Source: Paenibacillus sinopodophylli (GTDB lineage Bacteria; Bacillota; Bacilli; Paenibacillales; Paenibacillaceae). From it: a DNA stretch of 64,000 nt. Position numbers and translations under genes: made by a program. The stretch spans positions 1,667,403 to 1,731,402 of the forward strand of contig NZ_VDBO01000001.1 of assembly GCF_005930355.1 (NCBI RefSeq), given 5' to 3'. Below, one piece after another: positions 17,306 through 27,444 of this stretch (the stretch's first letter is position 1; each line of letters opens with the position of its first letter). The notes under the pieces were generated by a model. The model did no database searches. It was not told where the DNA came from and saw nothing but the letters and a program-made list of their open reading frames with translations.

Positions 17306-19093
17306 TTATATTTTCCTTAATGGAACACGCATGAGTACTCTTGTGCCTTCGCCATTTGTGCTTTCATATTTCAAACCGTACAAGGGCCCATAACAAAGCT
17401 GCAAGCGCTCATTAATATTTCGCACACCATAACCTCCGCCCTTGCTGCTTACATTTTGTCCAGTGAGTATCGTATTCAATTTCCCTTCATCCATACCGAC
17501 GCCATCATCAAACACCTCTATGACAACATCCGCTTTCACCACACACGCTGAAACTCGGATCACACCTCTCTCACTATCTTTCTCCAATATACCATGCAAA
17601 ATGGCGTTTTCTACAAGCGGCTGCAAAAGGATTTTGGGAAGCTCACATGAGAATAGCTCCCGCGAGACTTCGAGCTCCAATGTTATGGGATTTCCAAATC
17701 TCATGTTCTGTATCCGAACGTAAGCTTCGATATGCTGCAACTCGCTCTCTAGCGTTACAAATTCCTTACCATTAGATAGACTTAGCTTATAAAAGACAGC
17801 CAGTTCATCCACAACCCGCTTTATATCGGTAGAGCCTGACTCGATGGCCATTACATTGATCAGCTCAAGCGTATTATACAAGAAATGAGGGTTAATCTGG
17901 GCCTGGAGCGCTACCAGCTCCTTATTTTTCACTTCTCGTCCTAATGTGTACGTTTCATCCATTAAGCCCGAAATATTCTGGACCATCACATTGAAATTGT
18001 GTGTAAGCTCGCCTATCTCATCCTCACTCGCAGGAAGCAGCGCAATCTGGAATTGGCCGTGCTTCACCTTACGGACATGGACGATCAGACGCCGAATGCG
18101 TTTCGTTGCCGTTGCCGCGACAAAAAACGACAAAGGAAGCATGAAAGGCACCACTAACAGGAAGATCGAAACAATTCGATTACGAGCCTTCGTACTGGAC
18201 AGCAATATATCCGAATAAGGAACGATTAAGGCAAGCTTCATCTCAGTACTTGGAATCGCCATTACGCCGAGCAAATATCGTTTTCCATCCATGCTGTAGT
18301 TATCATCGAAATAACTGACTCCATCAGACGATTCATAAAATAAATCCCGCACTTCCCTCACCAAGTCCGTCCCATAGGGGAACTGATCGGATTGACTGAG
18401 AACATCTCCTCTGTCATTAAACATTAGAGAAGCTGCCTCAGGAAACAGAATGGCATGATCCAACACGGATTGCATCGCACTCGGCTTCACACGTGCACGC
18501 ACGATTCCGTCAAATTGTTGAATGTTGTGAGCATTAGGCACTTTGCGCAGTACCGTCAGCTCTCTTGGATCTGCACCCGCTTCTAATAACGTCGAAGGAA
18601 GCCAGGCGAATACGGATTTCGAAGCCGCGAAGTCTTTAAACCACTTCATGGACTCCACCTTGCCAATATTCAAAAACTCAGTACTCTCTGTTGCTCCTGC
18701 AAGACCTTGCCTCATATAAATTTGAATCGTATCAATATCTTCGTTATATCGGAATTGATTAATTAGCCGCGATAATTGGAGTGCATCCTGGTGCCAATGG
18801 TTAATGTCCTCATAGGGCAAGGAATCAGCCGTAACTCCCGCTTGCACTAAGGAGTTGAATCCAATGAAGTTAAGCACCTCAGTTATGGCCTGTGCCTTGT
18901 ACTCCAAATAGGATTTCGACTCGTCAAGCATCTTATGTGAGGCGTATACCGCCGAATCCTTGTTCTCGTTCTGTGTGAGGTTAATATGAATAATGAGAAG
19001 AAGCATAAATGGAATCATGATGACCAGCACATAGGAGGCAAACAGCTTATAACGAATGCTTAAATTGGAGAACCAGTTTTTTTTTCGACTCAT
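17306..19093 (-). CDS. YesM-type sensor histidine kinase
   Basis: The frame opens at GTG 19117, but GGAAGGGAAGGG lies just before ATG 19093 (MSRKKNWFSN, 595 residues). An N-terminal membrane helix (about 12-33), a large extracellular sensor region (dCache-like size, ~35-290) and a second helix (about 293-315) are followed by a HAMP linker. Next come the His_kinase motif ALQAQINPHFLYNTLELIN, with the phosphorylated His in PHFLYNT, and an ATPase domain with VFDDGVGMDEG and GGYGVRNINERL. It is the presumed partner of the AraC-type regulator at 8425. It is co-directional with binding protein 2. Confidence 0.92.
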   Translation of the reverse strand: MSRKKNWFSNLSIRYKLFASYVLVIMIPFMLLLIIHINLTQNENKDSAVYASHKMLDESKSYLEYKAQAITEVLNFIGFNSLVQAGVTADSLPYEDINHWHQDALQLSRLINQFRYNEDIDTIQIYMRQGLAGATESTEFLNIGKVESMKWFKDFAASKSVFAWLPSTLLEAGADPRELTVLRKVPNAHNIQQFDGIVRARVKPSAMQSVLDHAILFPEAASLMFNDRGDVLSQSDQFPYGTDLVREVRDLFYESSDGVSYFDDNYSMDGKRYLLGVMAIPSTEMKLALIVPYSDILLSSTKARNRIVSIFLLVVPFMLPLSFFVAATATKRIRRLIVHVRKVKHGQFQIALLPASEDEIGELTHNFNVMVQNISGLMDETYTLGREVKNKELVALQAQINPHFLYNTLELINVMAIESGSTDIKRVVDELAVFYKLSLSNGKEFVTLESELQHIEAYVRIQNMRFGNPITLELEVSRELFSCELPKILLQPLVENAILHGILEKDSERGVIRVSACVVKADVVIEVFDDGVGMDEGKLNTILTGQNVSSKGGGYGVRNINERLQLCYGPLYGLKYESTNGEGTRVLMRVPLRKI

Positions 19094-19282
19094 TCGACCC
19101 TTCCCTTCCAATTCCACTATTACTACTCGTCTGAGAGCGCCTTCATGAATAACGCCATTTGATTTTCACTTGAGCTCATCCGGTTTTCAATAGGAATTAT
19201 ATCACTAATAAATGATCATCGGTATTGGCAATAGATACGTTCAGAAAATGCCTAATTCGAATGGCGATTTATGAAATAGTAA

Positions 19283-19316
19283 AGGCTGTTTATGGATGTA
19301 CCGATCCATAAACAGC
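19283..19316 (-). terminator. Intrinsic terminator of the GH53/SLH gene
   Basis: A 14-bp perfect stem, GGCTGTTTATGGAT (19283-19296) with its complement (19303-19316) and a 6-base loop, is followed on the minus strand by TTTACTATTT. It lies 20 bp beyond the stop codon of the giant galactanase gene. Confidence 0.82.
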
Positions 19317-19336
19317 CCCTAGTCTATTAGTGCGAG

Positions 19337-22300
19337 TTAGTCTAGCGATAAGAAGGTATAAATGATTTGGGCTGCTTGTGTCCTTGTGGCAACACTTTTT
19401 GGCTGGAAGCGTCCATCACCCATTCCTTTTATTAAGCCATGTGACTGCATAGCTTTTACAGCTTCTAGGGCATAACCGGAGATGGCAGATGCATCAGAGA
19501 AGGACTGGCTTTCATTCGTTCCATGCAATAATTGAAGCTTGCTTGCTGCGCGATAGACCAAGGCAGCCATTTCTTCCCTCGTTATGGTAGCTTGACCGTC
19601 AAACTTTCCATCTGCTCTTCCCGTAAGAATACCTAAGCTTTCAGCTGCCGCAACAGCGTTTGCATACCATGCATCGCCGGTGACATCCGTAAATGTGCTT
19701 TCGGAGGTCTGATTAGGGAGATCAAATGAATTCATTAGCATCTGAATAAACTGGGCCCTTGTAACCGAATGATTGGGCTCAAACAAACCGTTCCCTGTTC
19801 CATTCACAATTTGTCTGGCAGCCAGTGATTCGATCACATCTCTAGCCCAAGCTGCTTGACTCAGATCTGCGAATGAAATCTCCACATTAACCGCAACATA
19901 ACGGCCGATTTTAGTCGGCGCGAAGCTAATGAGATTAGTTCCAACATCATATTTCGCTTTTTTAACAACTTCTAGTTTACCATCTTGTGTGATCTGATAA
20001 ACAACGACCTGATGGCTTTTTTCATCTCCGCTCAAGGCGTAAGGCAAACCGATCTGTGCCAACTTCTGTACCTCTGCTGATGAGAAAACTTGCCCATCGA
20101 TTGCCGCCTCATACTCGTATACAGTACGATCACCAATTGCTTCCTGTACCGCAGATGGAAGCTCTGCAGTTGAAGTTAGCGCTATATTCAGCGTAAGGAG
20201 ATCCCGATTGCCGACCAATTGACGAAGCACGGACTGGTCTAAAATCCATACTGTCCCATTAACCTCAAATATAACCTTGTCAACTTGTGAGGATTGTTCC
20301 GTCAGCTTATTTACAGGCAGTTGGAATGCGACACTCTCTGCCCCTTCTTTATTCGGTATTACATGAATCTGTAGGATATTGCCTGTCGTTTTGGCTAGAG
20401 CATCTTCAATATCTTTTTGCGTTAGCTTAACTTCGACGACTCCACGTTCATTCTGCTCAGCTTTTAGCTCCAGCTTGCCATCGCTGATCGTAAGCTCCGT
20501 TGACCGGTTGTCTGGTTTGACTTCCGTAACCGGAGTAGTCGTAGGGCCTGGGGTTGGGGTTACAGATACTGTTCTTCCTTCAACAGCATCGGATTTCTCC
20601 GACTCTCCACCTGCATTCCATGCTGTCACCTTATAGAAATAAGTTTTTCCAGATGCCAAGCTGTCATTCGTATATTGCGTTCCTGTTATAGGCGAGGATG
20701 ATAGCTTCACGTATGACCCATCAATGGAGTCAGACCGGTAAACCTGATAGTTATCCGCTTCCTCAACCGATTTCCATTGAACTGAAATTGAATTTGTTAG
20801 ACCTGTGCTTGCCGTAAGCAAAGCAGGAGCAGCCGGCGGATTCGCTATGACTTCTGGCAAAGTAGCAGCATATACAGCAGGTGATTGATCGGATTGACCT
20901 GCACCATTTCTTGCACTGACCTTGTAGTAGAATGTCGTTGCAGGTGGCAACTCGGAATCAAACAAAACCGTATCCCGTACTTCCGTTGGATCAAGCTGAA
21001 CGAACGGACCTTCCTCCGCATCTGAACGATATACTTGATAATAAGAAGCACCAGGAACCGCGTTCCAAGTTACTTCGATCGCGTTGCTTCCTTTACTGTT
21101 TGCAGCTATTCCATCCGGAATGGCAGGAATCACCTCTACTAATTCGGTTGTTGCTGATACAGGTGACGAGCCAGCAGACTCCCCTGCACTGTTTATAGCA
21201 GTAACGACGTATGAATATGTCGTGCCGGCTGCAAGTTCTGTATCCTGATAGCTGCTCCTCACAATTGGTGTCTGGGTTACTTGCACGTATTCCCCATCCT
21301 CGCCGCTTCGGAATACATGATAACCGTCTGCTCCCTCTACGTGAGACCAGCTAACCGCAATTGCTAAACCGCTTGCAACTGCTGCAACACCATCCGGTAT
21401 TGCTGGAATGACCGGTTTACTCTTGACGGTTAGTTCTATCGTTTGAGTAAAGGAAAAGCCTCCCGCTAGATTTCCATAGGAATCTACAATGACGGTAATC
21501 TCCGCAATTCCTGGCTGATGTGCCGTCACTTGTCCCGTTACAGAATCAACCGACGCTACTTCAGGTGTGTTGCTCACCCATGTTATCGGCCTGTAATCGG
21601 CATCGCCTTGAAATACGCTAACTCCAAGTGCCAAGCCTGCTCCTTCAACTAAATCAATCTTCCCATCATTAGGGATGCTGATCGAATCTTTACGGTACAT
21701 TTCAATGGCTTCTACAATAATAGGCACCTTAATACCAATTACTGCGCTCGCTGATAGACCGCTAGCCGTTTTCGCTGTAATCGTAGCTTGCTTGACTTCC
21801 CCGCCTTCTCCGTTATGCACCTTCGTCGTCACTTGAGCCGAATTTCCAACCGCAACTACCTCAGCCAAATTAGTGTCGCTAGAAGTCCATGTAATTGGTT
21901 CGTTAATGAAAGAAGGCTTTAACGATGCTGTTAGATTTAATTGATCTGACATAATGACCGTTTTGCTTGTTTCGCTTAGTACAATTTCCTTTGCTTGTTC
22001 GACAAATTTGCCTCTAGCATTAAATTCTACAATGCCTGGCCAAGTTGTACCGGCTGCTTGAGAAGTTTCATAAATGACTACTCTCACGAATTTAGCCTGC
22101 GTGCCTTCAGGCAGCACATGCGATACTTTGTTAGTTGCGCTAAAGCTTTGCGTTTGATTAATAACAGATTGATAGGAAATGCCATCCTGAGATACCTCAA
22201 TCACATATTTGGAAGCCCCCCAGAACTCCACATCAATCTGATTAACGACAGCTGACTTCCCTAAATTAATCCACCAAGAATCGGATTGATTAACCCGTCC

Positions 22301-25300
22301 AGCTCCAGGTGACCAAGCTGTATTAGACAACCCATCAATAGCAAACTCTACAGGATTAGCTGCTCGGAGTCGGCTCGCACCCGTTGTCTTGCCAAGTTGA
22401 AGACGATCATCAACTGTTATCGTAGCTTGTGCTGTAAAGCCGCCATCATCGGTTATTACAGTAATAACAGCACTCCCCTGCTTATGCGCGATAACTTCAC
22501 CAATCCCGGTTACCGTTGCAACACTTTCATCCGAAGATGTCCAAGATACGCCTTGATTATCCGCTGCTGCCGGCTTAATCTGTGTCTCCAGTTTCGCATA
22601 TTCACCAGCTGTGACCGTGATTGCCGCATGATCTAGTTCAATTGCGGTTACAGGAAGGTTATCTGCCACAATTACGTCTACAGAGATTGATGCTCCGCCA
22701 TCCGAAGTGCTTGCCGTTAGGATAGCTTCACCGTCAGCAACCGCTGTAACCGTGCCACCTGTCACTGTAAAAACAGATGGATCGCTTGATTGCCAACTTA
22801 CCGACTTATCTGCTGCATCAAGCGGCAGGACACTTGCAGTAATGGTCTGAATGTCGCCTGCACGAAGACGAATCAGTGAGGTATTGAGCTTCAACGATTC
22901 CGACTTCACCGGAACAACGGTCACATTCACTGTATCCGTAAGACTACCTTCATCCGTCGTCACCGTTATAACGGCTGTTCCTTCACCTATAGCGGTTACA
23001 AGACCTTTCTCATCTACTTTAGCGATCGCATTGTCGCTGGACTTCCAAGTAACGCCCGGGAATGAGGCATTCTGAGGCAATACGACAGACTCCAGCAGCT
23101 TGGAACGTCCAACTCCAAGCTCACTATCATTAGATTGAATTTGTACGCCTGTAACTGCAATTTTGGTCGAACTAAGTACGAATGTTCGTACAGACTCTCC
23201 ATCAGCAGAAGCAATGGTAATCGTAGATTCGCCATCCTGATGCACCATTAAGGTTACATCCGTTGTGACACCCAGCTGTTGAATTAATACCCCCGAATGC
23301 TGTTTCTCTGCTGCCTCACCGAGGAAGCTTGCAACAGACGGATTAGATGATGTATAGATCAGTCTGTTATCGGAAGGGCTATTCGTTAAACCCGCTTGTA
23401 TTTTAATACGTTCACCGACAATCGCAGCCAAGGGCGTATTTCCAGATAGGCTAGGAGCAGCAATGTTGATACTGCCCGCAAGTGTAGGTGCGGAAACAAC
23501 AACCTTTCGTGTGGCTGCAAAACCACCATCTTTTGTTACAGCAGTTATCGTGGCTTCGCCTGCTTTCAACGCGGTAACTATACCCGATTTATCCACGACA
23601 GCTACCGAGGCATCACTTGATGTCCAGGTGATGTTCGTATAAGCAAATTGATTAATCGGCTTCACTGTAGGAATCATCTTCCCACTCTTTCCAGCCGTTA
23701 GCAGCAAATCTTCCGCCGCAAGCTCAATACCGCTTACTGGTGTCGGCTCAACTGCATAAGTATCGGATACGCCGCTATGTGACAGCTTGCCTGTCAAAGG
23801 TTTCGCTGCTGCCTTCCCACGCCACAAGTACGCATATAATCCGTCAGATGCATGTCCGTCATAAGTGAATAACGTCCTTTTGTCGATTGTATTCCCATAC
23901 TCAGATGTACTGCCGCCTGGTATCCAAGGGCTGTACCATTCACTATGTCCTTCTCCTTTGCTTATCCACTCAGCGGCCCAATAGAAAAAGCCGATCTCAG
24001 AGCTGTATGGATTAGGAACATCTCGGAATGCCTGCATATATTCGATAAGCCAGTTGTATTGTCCTCGCTGCGAAACCTCGTAATATTTATTGCTCATCGC
24101 GGAGCCATTGGCAACCGGAGAAATATTTTCTCTTGTATGTGCAAGCGCTGTTTCTGAGAATATAACAGCCTTACCCTTCCAGCGATTGAGGTTATTGTTC
24201 AGCATGCTAATAATACTGCCAATCTCTCGCCCGCCGTACAGCGAATACGCCTCGCCATCCCATGTAATATTATTTTGCTCATTACGGTCATACCAAGTAT
24301 TCGTATAATCCACATCATAGCCATTGTTTAGATGGAGAAAGCCTTGTGTAGTTGGCGATGCATCCTTCACAGCTTGATAGGAAGCGTTTACTAATTTCCC
24401 AAAACCTACACGATCATTAGAATAGAGTCTCCCTTCAGGCCAAACGATGCCTGAGTTTTCTTCATTGCCCAGCTTGACAGAGTGAGGAGCCACTCCTTCA
24501 TCGGCAAGTGTTTTGATAAAATCATACGTATAGTTGTACATTGTCGTTTGCAGCTGCTGTAAATTCTGATTAAACCATGCCAGCGGCTTCCAAGCCTTGG
24601 CTTGACTCATCCAGTTATCGCTGTAATGTAACGATACTTCAAATTTCATATGATTCTGCTTCGCGCGTTTGCCTATTTCCAAAGCTTGATCCTTGCCGAA
24701 ATAGCCCGGAATCATCTGTAGTGGAGCGGATACCGTACCCAAATGAGCAAGGTCATTCACATAAGTGATGTCATACGTTTGTTTAGGCAGATCCTCTCGA
24801 ATACCAGCCTGATAATCTTTCCATTGCTGCTCATCATAAATGTAATTGCCTGCTTCTACAAAAAACATCGAGGTAACGGCATTGACCCCTCTATTCCGAA
24901 TAATGTCGAAAAAATCTTGAGTAACACCGTTTGCCTTATAGGTGCCGCCATAGTCTTCAACGACCTTCAAGAACGAGACATCAACACCTTTCACAATGGT
25001 GTTGTCGATCTCGAACAAATCAAGACTGTCCGCATATCCATAGCCTGTTCCATCAAGGCTCCGCTCTACATAGATTGACGCAGTCGTTTCAGCAGGCCCT
25101 GTGCGGAAAGAAAGCGGCAGAAGCGTATAATTCGTTGTCGCAGAAGGTGCATAGCGACTCTCCTCAATACCTTCAACGCCGATGTGAATGCGATCATTGC
25201 TGCTCTCTACTTTCGCTCTTGCGGAAACAATGTAATCTGTGTTTGGCTTCACAGCAACCGTCTGAGTTACCTTTGCTCCTCTTCCTAGTCTTAGGGCATA

Positions 25301-26014
25301 GGAACCTGCATCGGCATGACCCGTTACCGCTTCAGCTTCAGCTGCTCCTGTTTTTGTCCAATCCGAAATGTTTCCGCTTTCAAAACTCCAGTTCTTTAAC
25401 GGATTATGATCTGAATGCTCCAAGTAAAATGAAACGTCATCGACTTCAAGCGTTGCGCCAACATCCGCATTCTGTAAGTAAATGCCGATCGTTGCTTGAC
25501 CGTTGTATACAAGTACATTTCGCAGGACCACATGGGCCCACTCGCCAGAACTCATTGCGAACAGATTGACGAATGCGCGCATCTCTGGGCTGCCTGTGTC
25601 CTTTGCTTCAAGGAATGCTGCTTGCTGCTGCGTTGCATTCGATGGATTCGGTGTAGAAGTACGTATCTTAGCTGATAACGTATAGGTTCCTTGCACCAAA
25701 TTCGTGTGTATCTGATAAATACCTGTGCTTGGAGCAGAGAAACTGCCCGTTCGCTTGGTTGATGTCAACTTCGCTGAGTAATTACCTTCGCTTCCACCGT
25801 TCTGCGTCGTTACAGTGCCATCGGATTGATTAACCTGCCATCCAGCAGGTGTAGTCGTTACAGCACCATCCTGTTCAAAACCGGCATTCACTGCCAGATT
25901 GGATACCGCCCCGAATACCGTTTGGTTATTGGGCCCTAAATAAGCTAGTAAGCTGGTTAGCAGCATAAAGCTCAATAGGACTGCTATTTTCTTTCGGTTT
26001 GTCGTCTTAATCAT
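19337..26014 (-). CDS. Giant S-layer-anchored GH53 endo-beta-1,4-galactanase (2225 aa)
   Basis: ATG 26014 follows GGAGGGTATTAA. A signal peptide (1-35) precedes two jelly-roll binding modules (about 36-200 and 205-340). The GH53 catalytic barrel (about 342-725) has probable acid/base E518 in KLGNEENSG and nucleophile E621 in AVIFSETALAHT. Their ~100-residue spacing fits known galactanases. Then come Big_2 Ig-like domains (from ~758, repeated TWTSSD...VTALKAGEATITA), an F5/8-type-C-like module (~1205-1335), more Ig-like domains, three fibronectin III domains (~1532-1808), a beta-rich linker, and three SLH repeats (~2048-2225) for cell-wall attachment. It should degrade type I galactan at the cell surface, feeding the adjacent importer. 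It is very long for GH53. Confidence 0.93.
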   Translation of the reverse strand: MIKTTNRKKIAVLLSFMLLTSLLAYLGPNNQTVFGAVSNLAVNAGFEQDGAVTTTPAGWQVNQSDGTVTTQNGGSEGNYSAKLTSTKRTGSFSAPSTGIYQIHTNLVQGTYTLSAKIRTSTPNPSNATQQQAAFLEAKDTGSPEMRAFVNLFAMSSGEWAHVVLRNVLVYNGQATIGIYLQNADVGATLEVDDVSFYLEHSDHNPLKNWSFESGNISDWTKTGAAEAEAVTGHADAGSYALRLGRGAKVTQTVAVKPNTDYIVSARAKVESSNDRIHIGVEGIEESRYAPSATTNYTLLPLSFRTGPAETTASIYVERSLDGTGYGYADSLDLFEIDNTIVKGVDVSFLKVVEDYGGTYKANGVTQDFFDIIRNRGVNAVTSMFFVEAGNYIYDEQQWKDYQAGIREDLPKQTYDITYVNDLAHLGTVSAPLQMIPGYFGKDQALEIGKRAKQNHMKFEVSLHYSDNWMSQAKAWKPLAWFNQNLQQLQTTMYNYTYDFIKTLADEGVAPHSVKLGNEENSGIVWPEGRLYSNDRVGFGKLVNASYQAVKDASPTTQGFLHLNNGYDVDYTNTWYDRNEQNNITWDGEAYSLYGGREIGSIISMLNNNLNRWKGKAVIFSETALAHTRENISPVANGSAMSNKYYEVSQRGQYNWLIEYMQAFRDVPNPYSSEIGFFYWAAEWISKGEGHSEWYSPWIPGGSTSEYGNTIDKRTLFTYDGHASDGLYAYLWRGKAAAKPLTGKLSHSGVSDTYAVEPTPVSGIELAAEDLLLTAGKSGKMIPTVKPINQFAYTNITWTSSDASVAVVDKSGIVTALKAGEATITAVTKDGGFAATRKVVVSAPTLAGSINIAAPSLSGNTPLAAIVGERIKIQAGLTNSPSDNRLIYTSSNPSVASFLGEAAEKQHSGVLIQQLGVTTDVTLMVHQDGESTITIASADGESVRTFVLSSTKIAVTGVQIQSNDSELGVGRSKLLESVVLPQNASFPGVTWKSSDNAIAKVDEKGLVTAIGEGTAVITVTTDEGSLTDTVNVTVVPVKSESLKLNTSLIRLRAGDIQTITASVLPLDAADKSVSWQSSDPSVFTVTGGTVTAVADGEAILTASTSDGGASISVDVIVADNLPVTAIELDHAAITVTAGEYAKLETQIKPAAADNQGVSWTSSDESVATVTGIGEVIAHKQGSAVITVITDDGGFTAQATITVDDRLQLGKTTGASRLRAANPVEFAIDGLSNTAWSPGAGRVNQSDSWWINLGKSAVVNQIDVEFWGASKYVIEVSQDGISYQSVINQTQSFSATNKVSHVLPEGTQAKFVRVVIYETSQAAGTTWPGIVEFNARGKFVEQAKEIVLSETSKTVIMSDQLNLTASLKPSFINEPITWTSSDTNLAEVVAVGNSAQVTTKVHNGEGGEVKQATITAKTASGLSASAVIGIKVPIIVEAIEMYRKDSISIPNDGKIDLVEGAGLALGVSVFQGDADYRPITWVSNTPEVASVDSVTGQVTAHQPGIAEITVIVDSYGNLAGGFSFTQTIELTVKSKPVIPAIPDGVAAVASGLAIAVSWSHVEGADGYHVFRSGEDGEYVQVTQTPIVRSSYQDTELAAGTTYSYVVTAINSAGESAGSSPVSATTELVEVIPAIPDGIAANSKGSNAIEVTWNAVPGASYYQVYRSDAEEGPFVQLDPTEVRDTVLFDSELPPATTFYYKVSARNGAGQSDQSPAVYAATLPEVIANPPAAPALLTASTGLTNSISVQWKSVEEADNYQVYRSDSIDGSYVKLSSSPITGTQYTNDSLASGKTYFYKVTAWNAGGESEKSDAVEGRTVSVTPTPGPTTTPVTEVKPDNRSTELTISDGKLELKAEQNERGVVEVKLTQKDIEDALAKTTGNILQIHVIPNKEGAESVAFQLPVNKLTEQSSQVDKVIFEVNGTVWILDQSVLRQLVGNRDLLTLNIALTSTAELPSAVQEAIGDRTVYEYEAAIDGQVFSSAEVQKLAQIGLPYALSGDEKSHQVVVYQITQDGKLEVVKKAKYDVGTNLISFAPTKIGRYVAVNVEISFADLSQAAWARDVIESLAARQIVNGTGNGLFEPNHSVTRAQFIQMLMNSFDLPNQTSESTFTDVTGDAWYANAVAAAESLGILTGRADGKFDGQATITREEMAALVYRAASKLQLLHGTNESQSFSDASAISGYALEAVKAMQSHGLIKGMGDGRFQPKSVATRTQAAQIIYTFLSLD

Positions 26015-26165
26015 TTAATACCCTCCTCTTTTTGTTCATTATCTGTGCTATACCCTTTGATTCTAGGGCAGGAGAATACGAAATCATACGGTGAAAACTT
26101 TCTATTAGCTTTGATAATCTTAGCTTAATCTTTTTATTTTTTGACTATTATTCAGTGAAGCCGAC

Positions 26166-26215
26166 AAAAAAAAGCTGATTCGGAGTACTCCGAAAATCAG
26201 CTTTTTCTTCTTTAT
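26166..26215 (-). terminator. Intrinsic terminator after GNAT gene
   Basis: AAAAAGCTGATT and AATCAGCTTTTT flank an inner CGGAGTACTCCG palindrome. The minus-strand T-run follows the stem. It closes the minus-strand GNAT transcript and insulates the galactanase promoter. Confidence 0.85.
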
Positions 26216-26254
26216 ATTAACAGTACTCAGAAGTTTAAAACCAAGATAAACCCA

Positions 26255-26716
26255 CTATACTTCGATTTCCTTCACGTAAATCAACATCGTACTTCCATTT
26301 TTCGTTTTTTTCGATTCCAAGTAGTTCCAACCCCGTTCTTCCAAATAATCAGCTTGGTCAACGGCTATATATACCTTCTCATACCCCATAGTTAATGCCT
26401 CTTCTAACAAATAGTTGTGCATATAAGTCCCAATTCCTCTACTTCTTTGCTCCTCTACAACAAAAAAATGAGCAATCCATGGGGTAAAGCTGCTATCCAT
26501 ACATCCATTCTCGTTCATCAGTGATATGACGCCAACTGGCTCCTCATCCAAAAGTGCAATTAGCATCATCGGAACAGCATATTTATTAACATCGTTCTCC
26601 GTTATATGCTTCAAATAGTTGGACAATGCTTCGTCTGCTGGAGAAACACTGATCCAATTTCTAATGATAGCTATATCATTCTGTCTATTAGCAACATTCT
26701 CAATTCTGAGTAGCAT
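26255..26716 (-). CDS. GNAT-family N-acetyltransferase
   Basis: The start at ATG 26716 (MLLRIENVANRQ) is set by GGAGGTGCAAG; the frame extends to 26746 without a good site. The 153-residue product has the GNAT core: EEPVGVISLMNE (beta-4), then HFFVVEEQRSRGIGTYMHNYLLEEAL with the R-x-x-G-I-G acetyl-CoA pyrophosphate loop, and VYIAVDQADYLEERGWNYLE near the end. The substrate cannot be told. It follows the NarL-type two-component genes on the same strand, 38 bp downstream of the regulator stop, so it may be co-transcribed. Confidence 0.88.
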   Translation of the reverse strand: MLLRIENVANRQNDIAIIRNWISVSPADEALSNYLKHITENDVNKYAVPMMLIALLDEEPVGVISLMNENGCMDSSFTPWIAHFFVVEEQRSRGIGTYMHNYLLEEALTMGYEKVYIAVDQADYLEERGWNYLESKKTKNGSTMLIYVKEIEV

Positions 26717-26754
26717 CTTGCACCTCCGAATATACGAATTAATCAATCGGACAA

Positions 26755-27444
26755 TTAGGACCTTACATCATGGAGATAAGCAATCGCTTCTGTTCGACTT
26801 GCAACGTTTAGCTTTTTATAAATCGAACTTAAATAGTTTTTCACTGTACCTGTTGTTAGAAACAATTCAGCAGCAATGACTTGATTCGATTTCCCTTGTT
26901 TCAATTTCGTCATAATGTTCCGTTCCTGTGCGGACAAAACATTCAATCTGTCATCATACTGTGATTCGGGGTTATTAGAATCGATTATTTCTTGCAACGA
27001 TTGTTGTTTATATTGTTCGGAGGAATGGAGAGCTTGTACAAGACGGGACTGAATACGGGAAGGATAGTTGATTCTCCCCTCTAGACAGTCCTTCACAATA
27101 GCGAACAGCTTCTGCGTCTCTACACCTTTAACTAAAAACCCGCTAGCGCCATGACGTATCGCTTCCCAAATGTACTCTTCATCCTCGAATGTTGTCAGTA
27201 TCAACACTTTCGTATCCGGAAACTCTGCTTGAATCTGTTTGGTTGCTTCCAAGCCGTCCAGCTTAGGCATATGAATGTCCATCAGCACGAGCTCTGGACG
27301 ATGCGCCCGTACCTGGGCAATTGTCGAGAGTCCATCGCCGGTAGTAGCCACTACGGCAAAGTCATCCTCCATGTTGAGGATAGCTGCCAAACCGTCACGA
27401 ATCAATGGTTGATCGTCTGCTATTAGAATTGTTCTTTTAGACAA
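26755..27444 (-). CDS. NarL/FixJ-family response regulator
   Basis: GTG 27453 directly abuts the GGAG site, so TTG 27444 (MSKRTILIADDQ), eight bases away, is the likely start; it overlaps the kinase stop by 8 bases. The receiver domain has D10/D11, phosphoacceptor D56 (LVLMDIHMP) and K in LVKGVE. The C-terminal LuxR-type helix-turn-helix is LSAQERNIMTKLKQGKSNQVIAAELFLTTGTVKNYLSSIYKKL. About 229 residues, the normal length. It forms a translationally coupled pair with the kinase. Confidence 0.92.
   Translation of the reverse strand: MSKRTILIADDQPLIRDGLAAILNMEDDFAVVATTGDGLSTIAQVRAHRPELVLMDIHMPKLDGLEATKQIQAEFPDTKVLILTTFEDEEYIWEAIRHGASGFLVKGVETQKLFAIVKDCLEGRINYPSRIQSRLVQALHSSEQYKQQSLQEIIDSNNPESQYDDRLNVLSAQERNIMTKLKQGKSNQVIAAELFLTTGTVKNYLSSIYKKLNVASRTEAIAYLHDVRS

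Noticed and set aside
24931-25569. 212-codon plus-strand frame inside the galactanase gene
   Set aside because: Antisense shadow with His/Gln/Ser/Arg-rich composition caused by the codon pattern of the real minus-strand gene.
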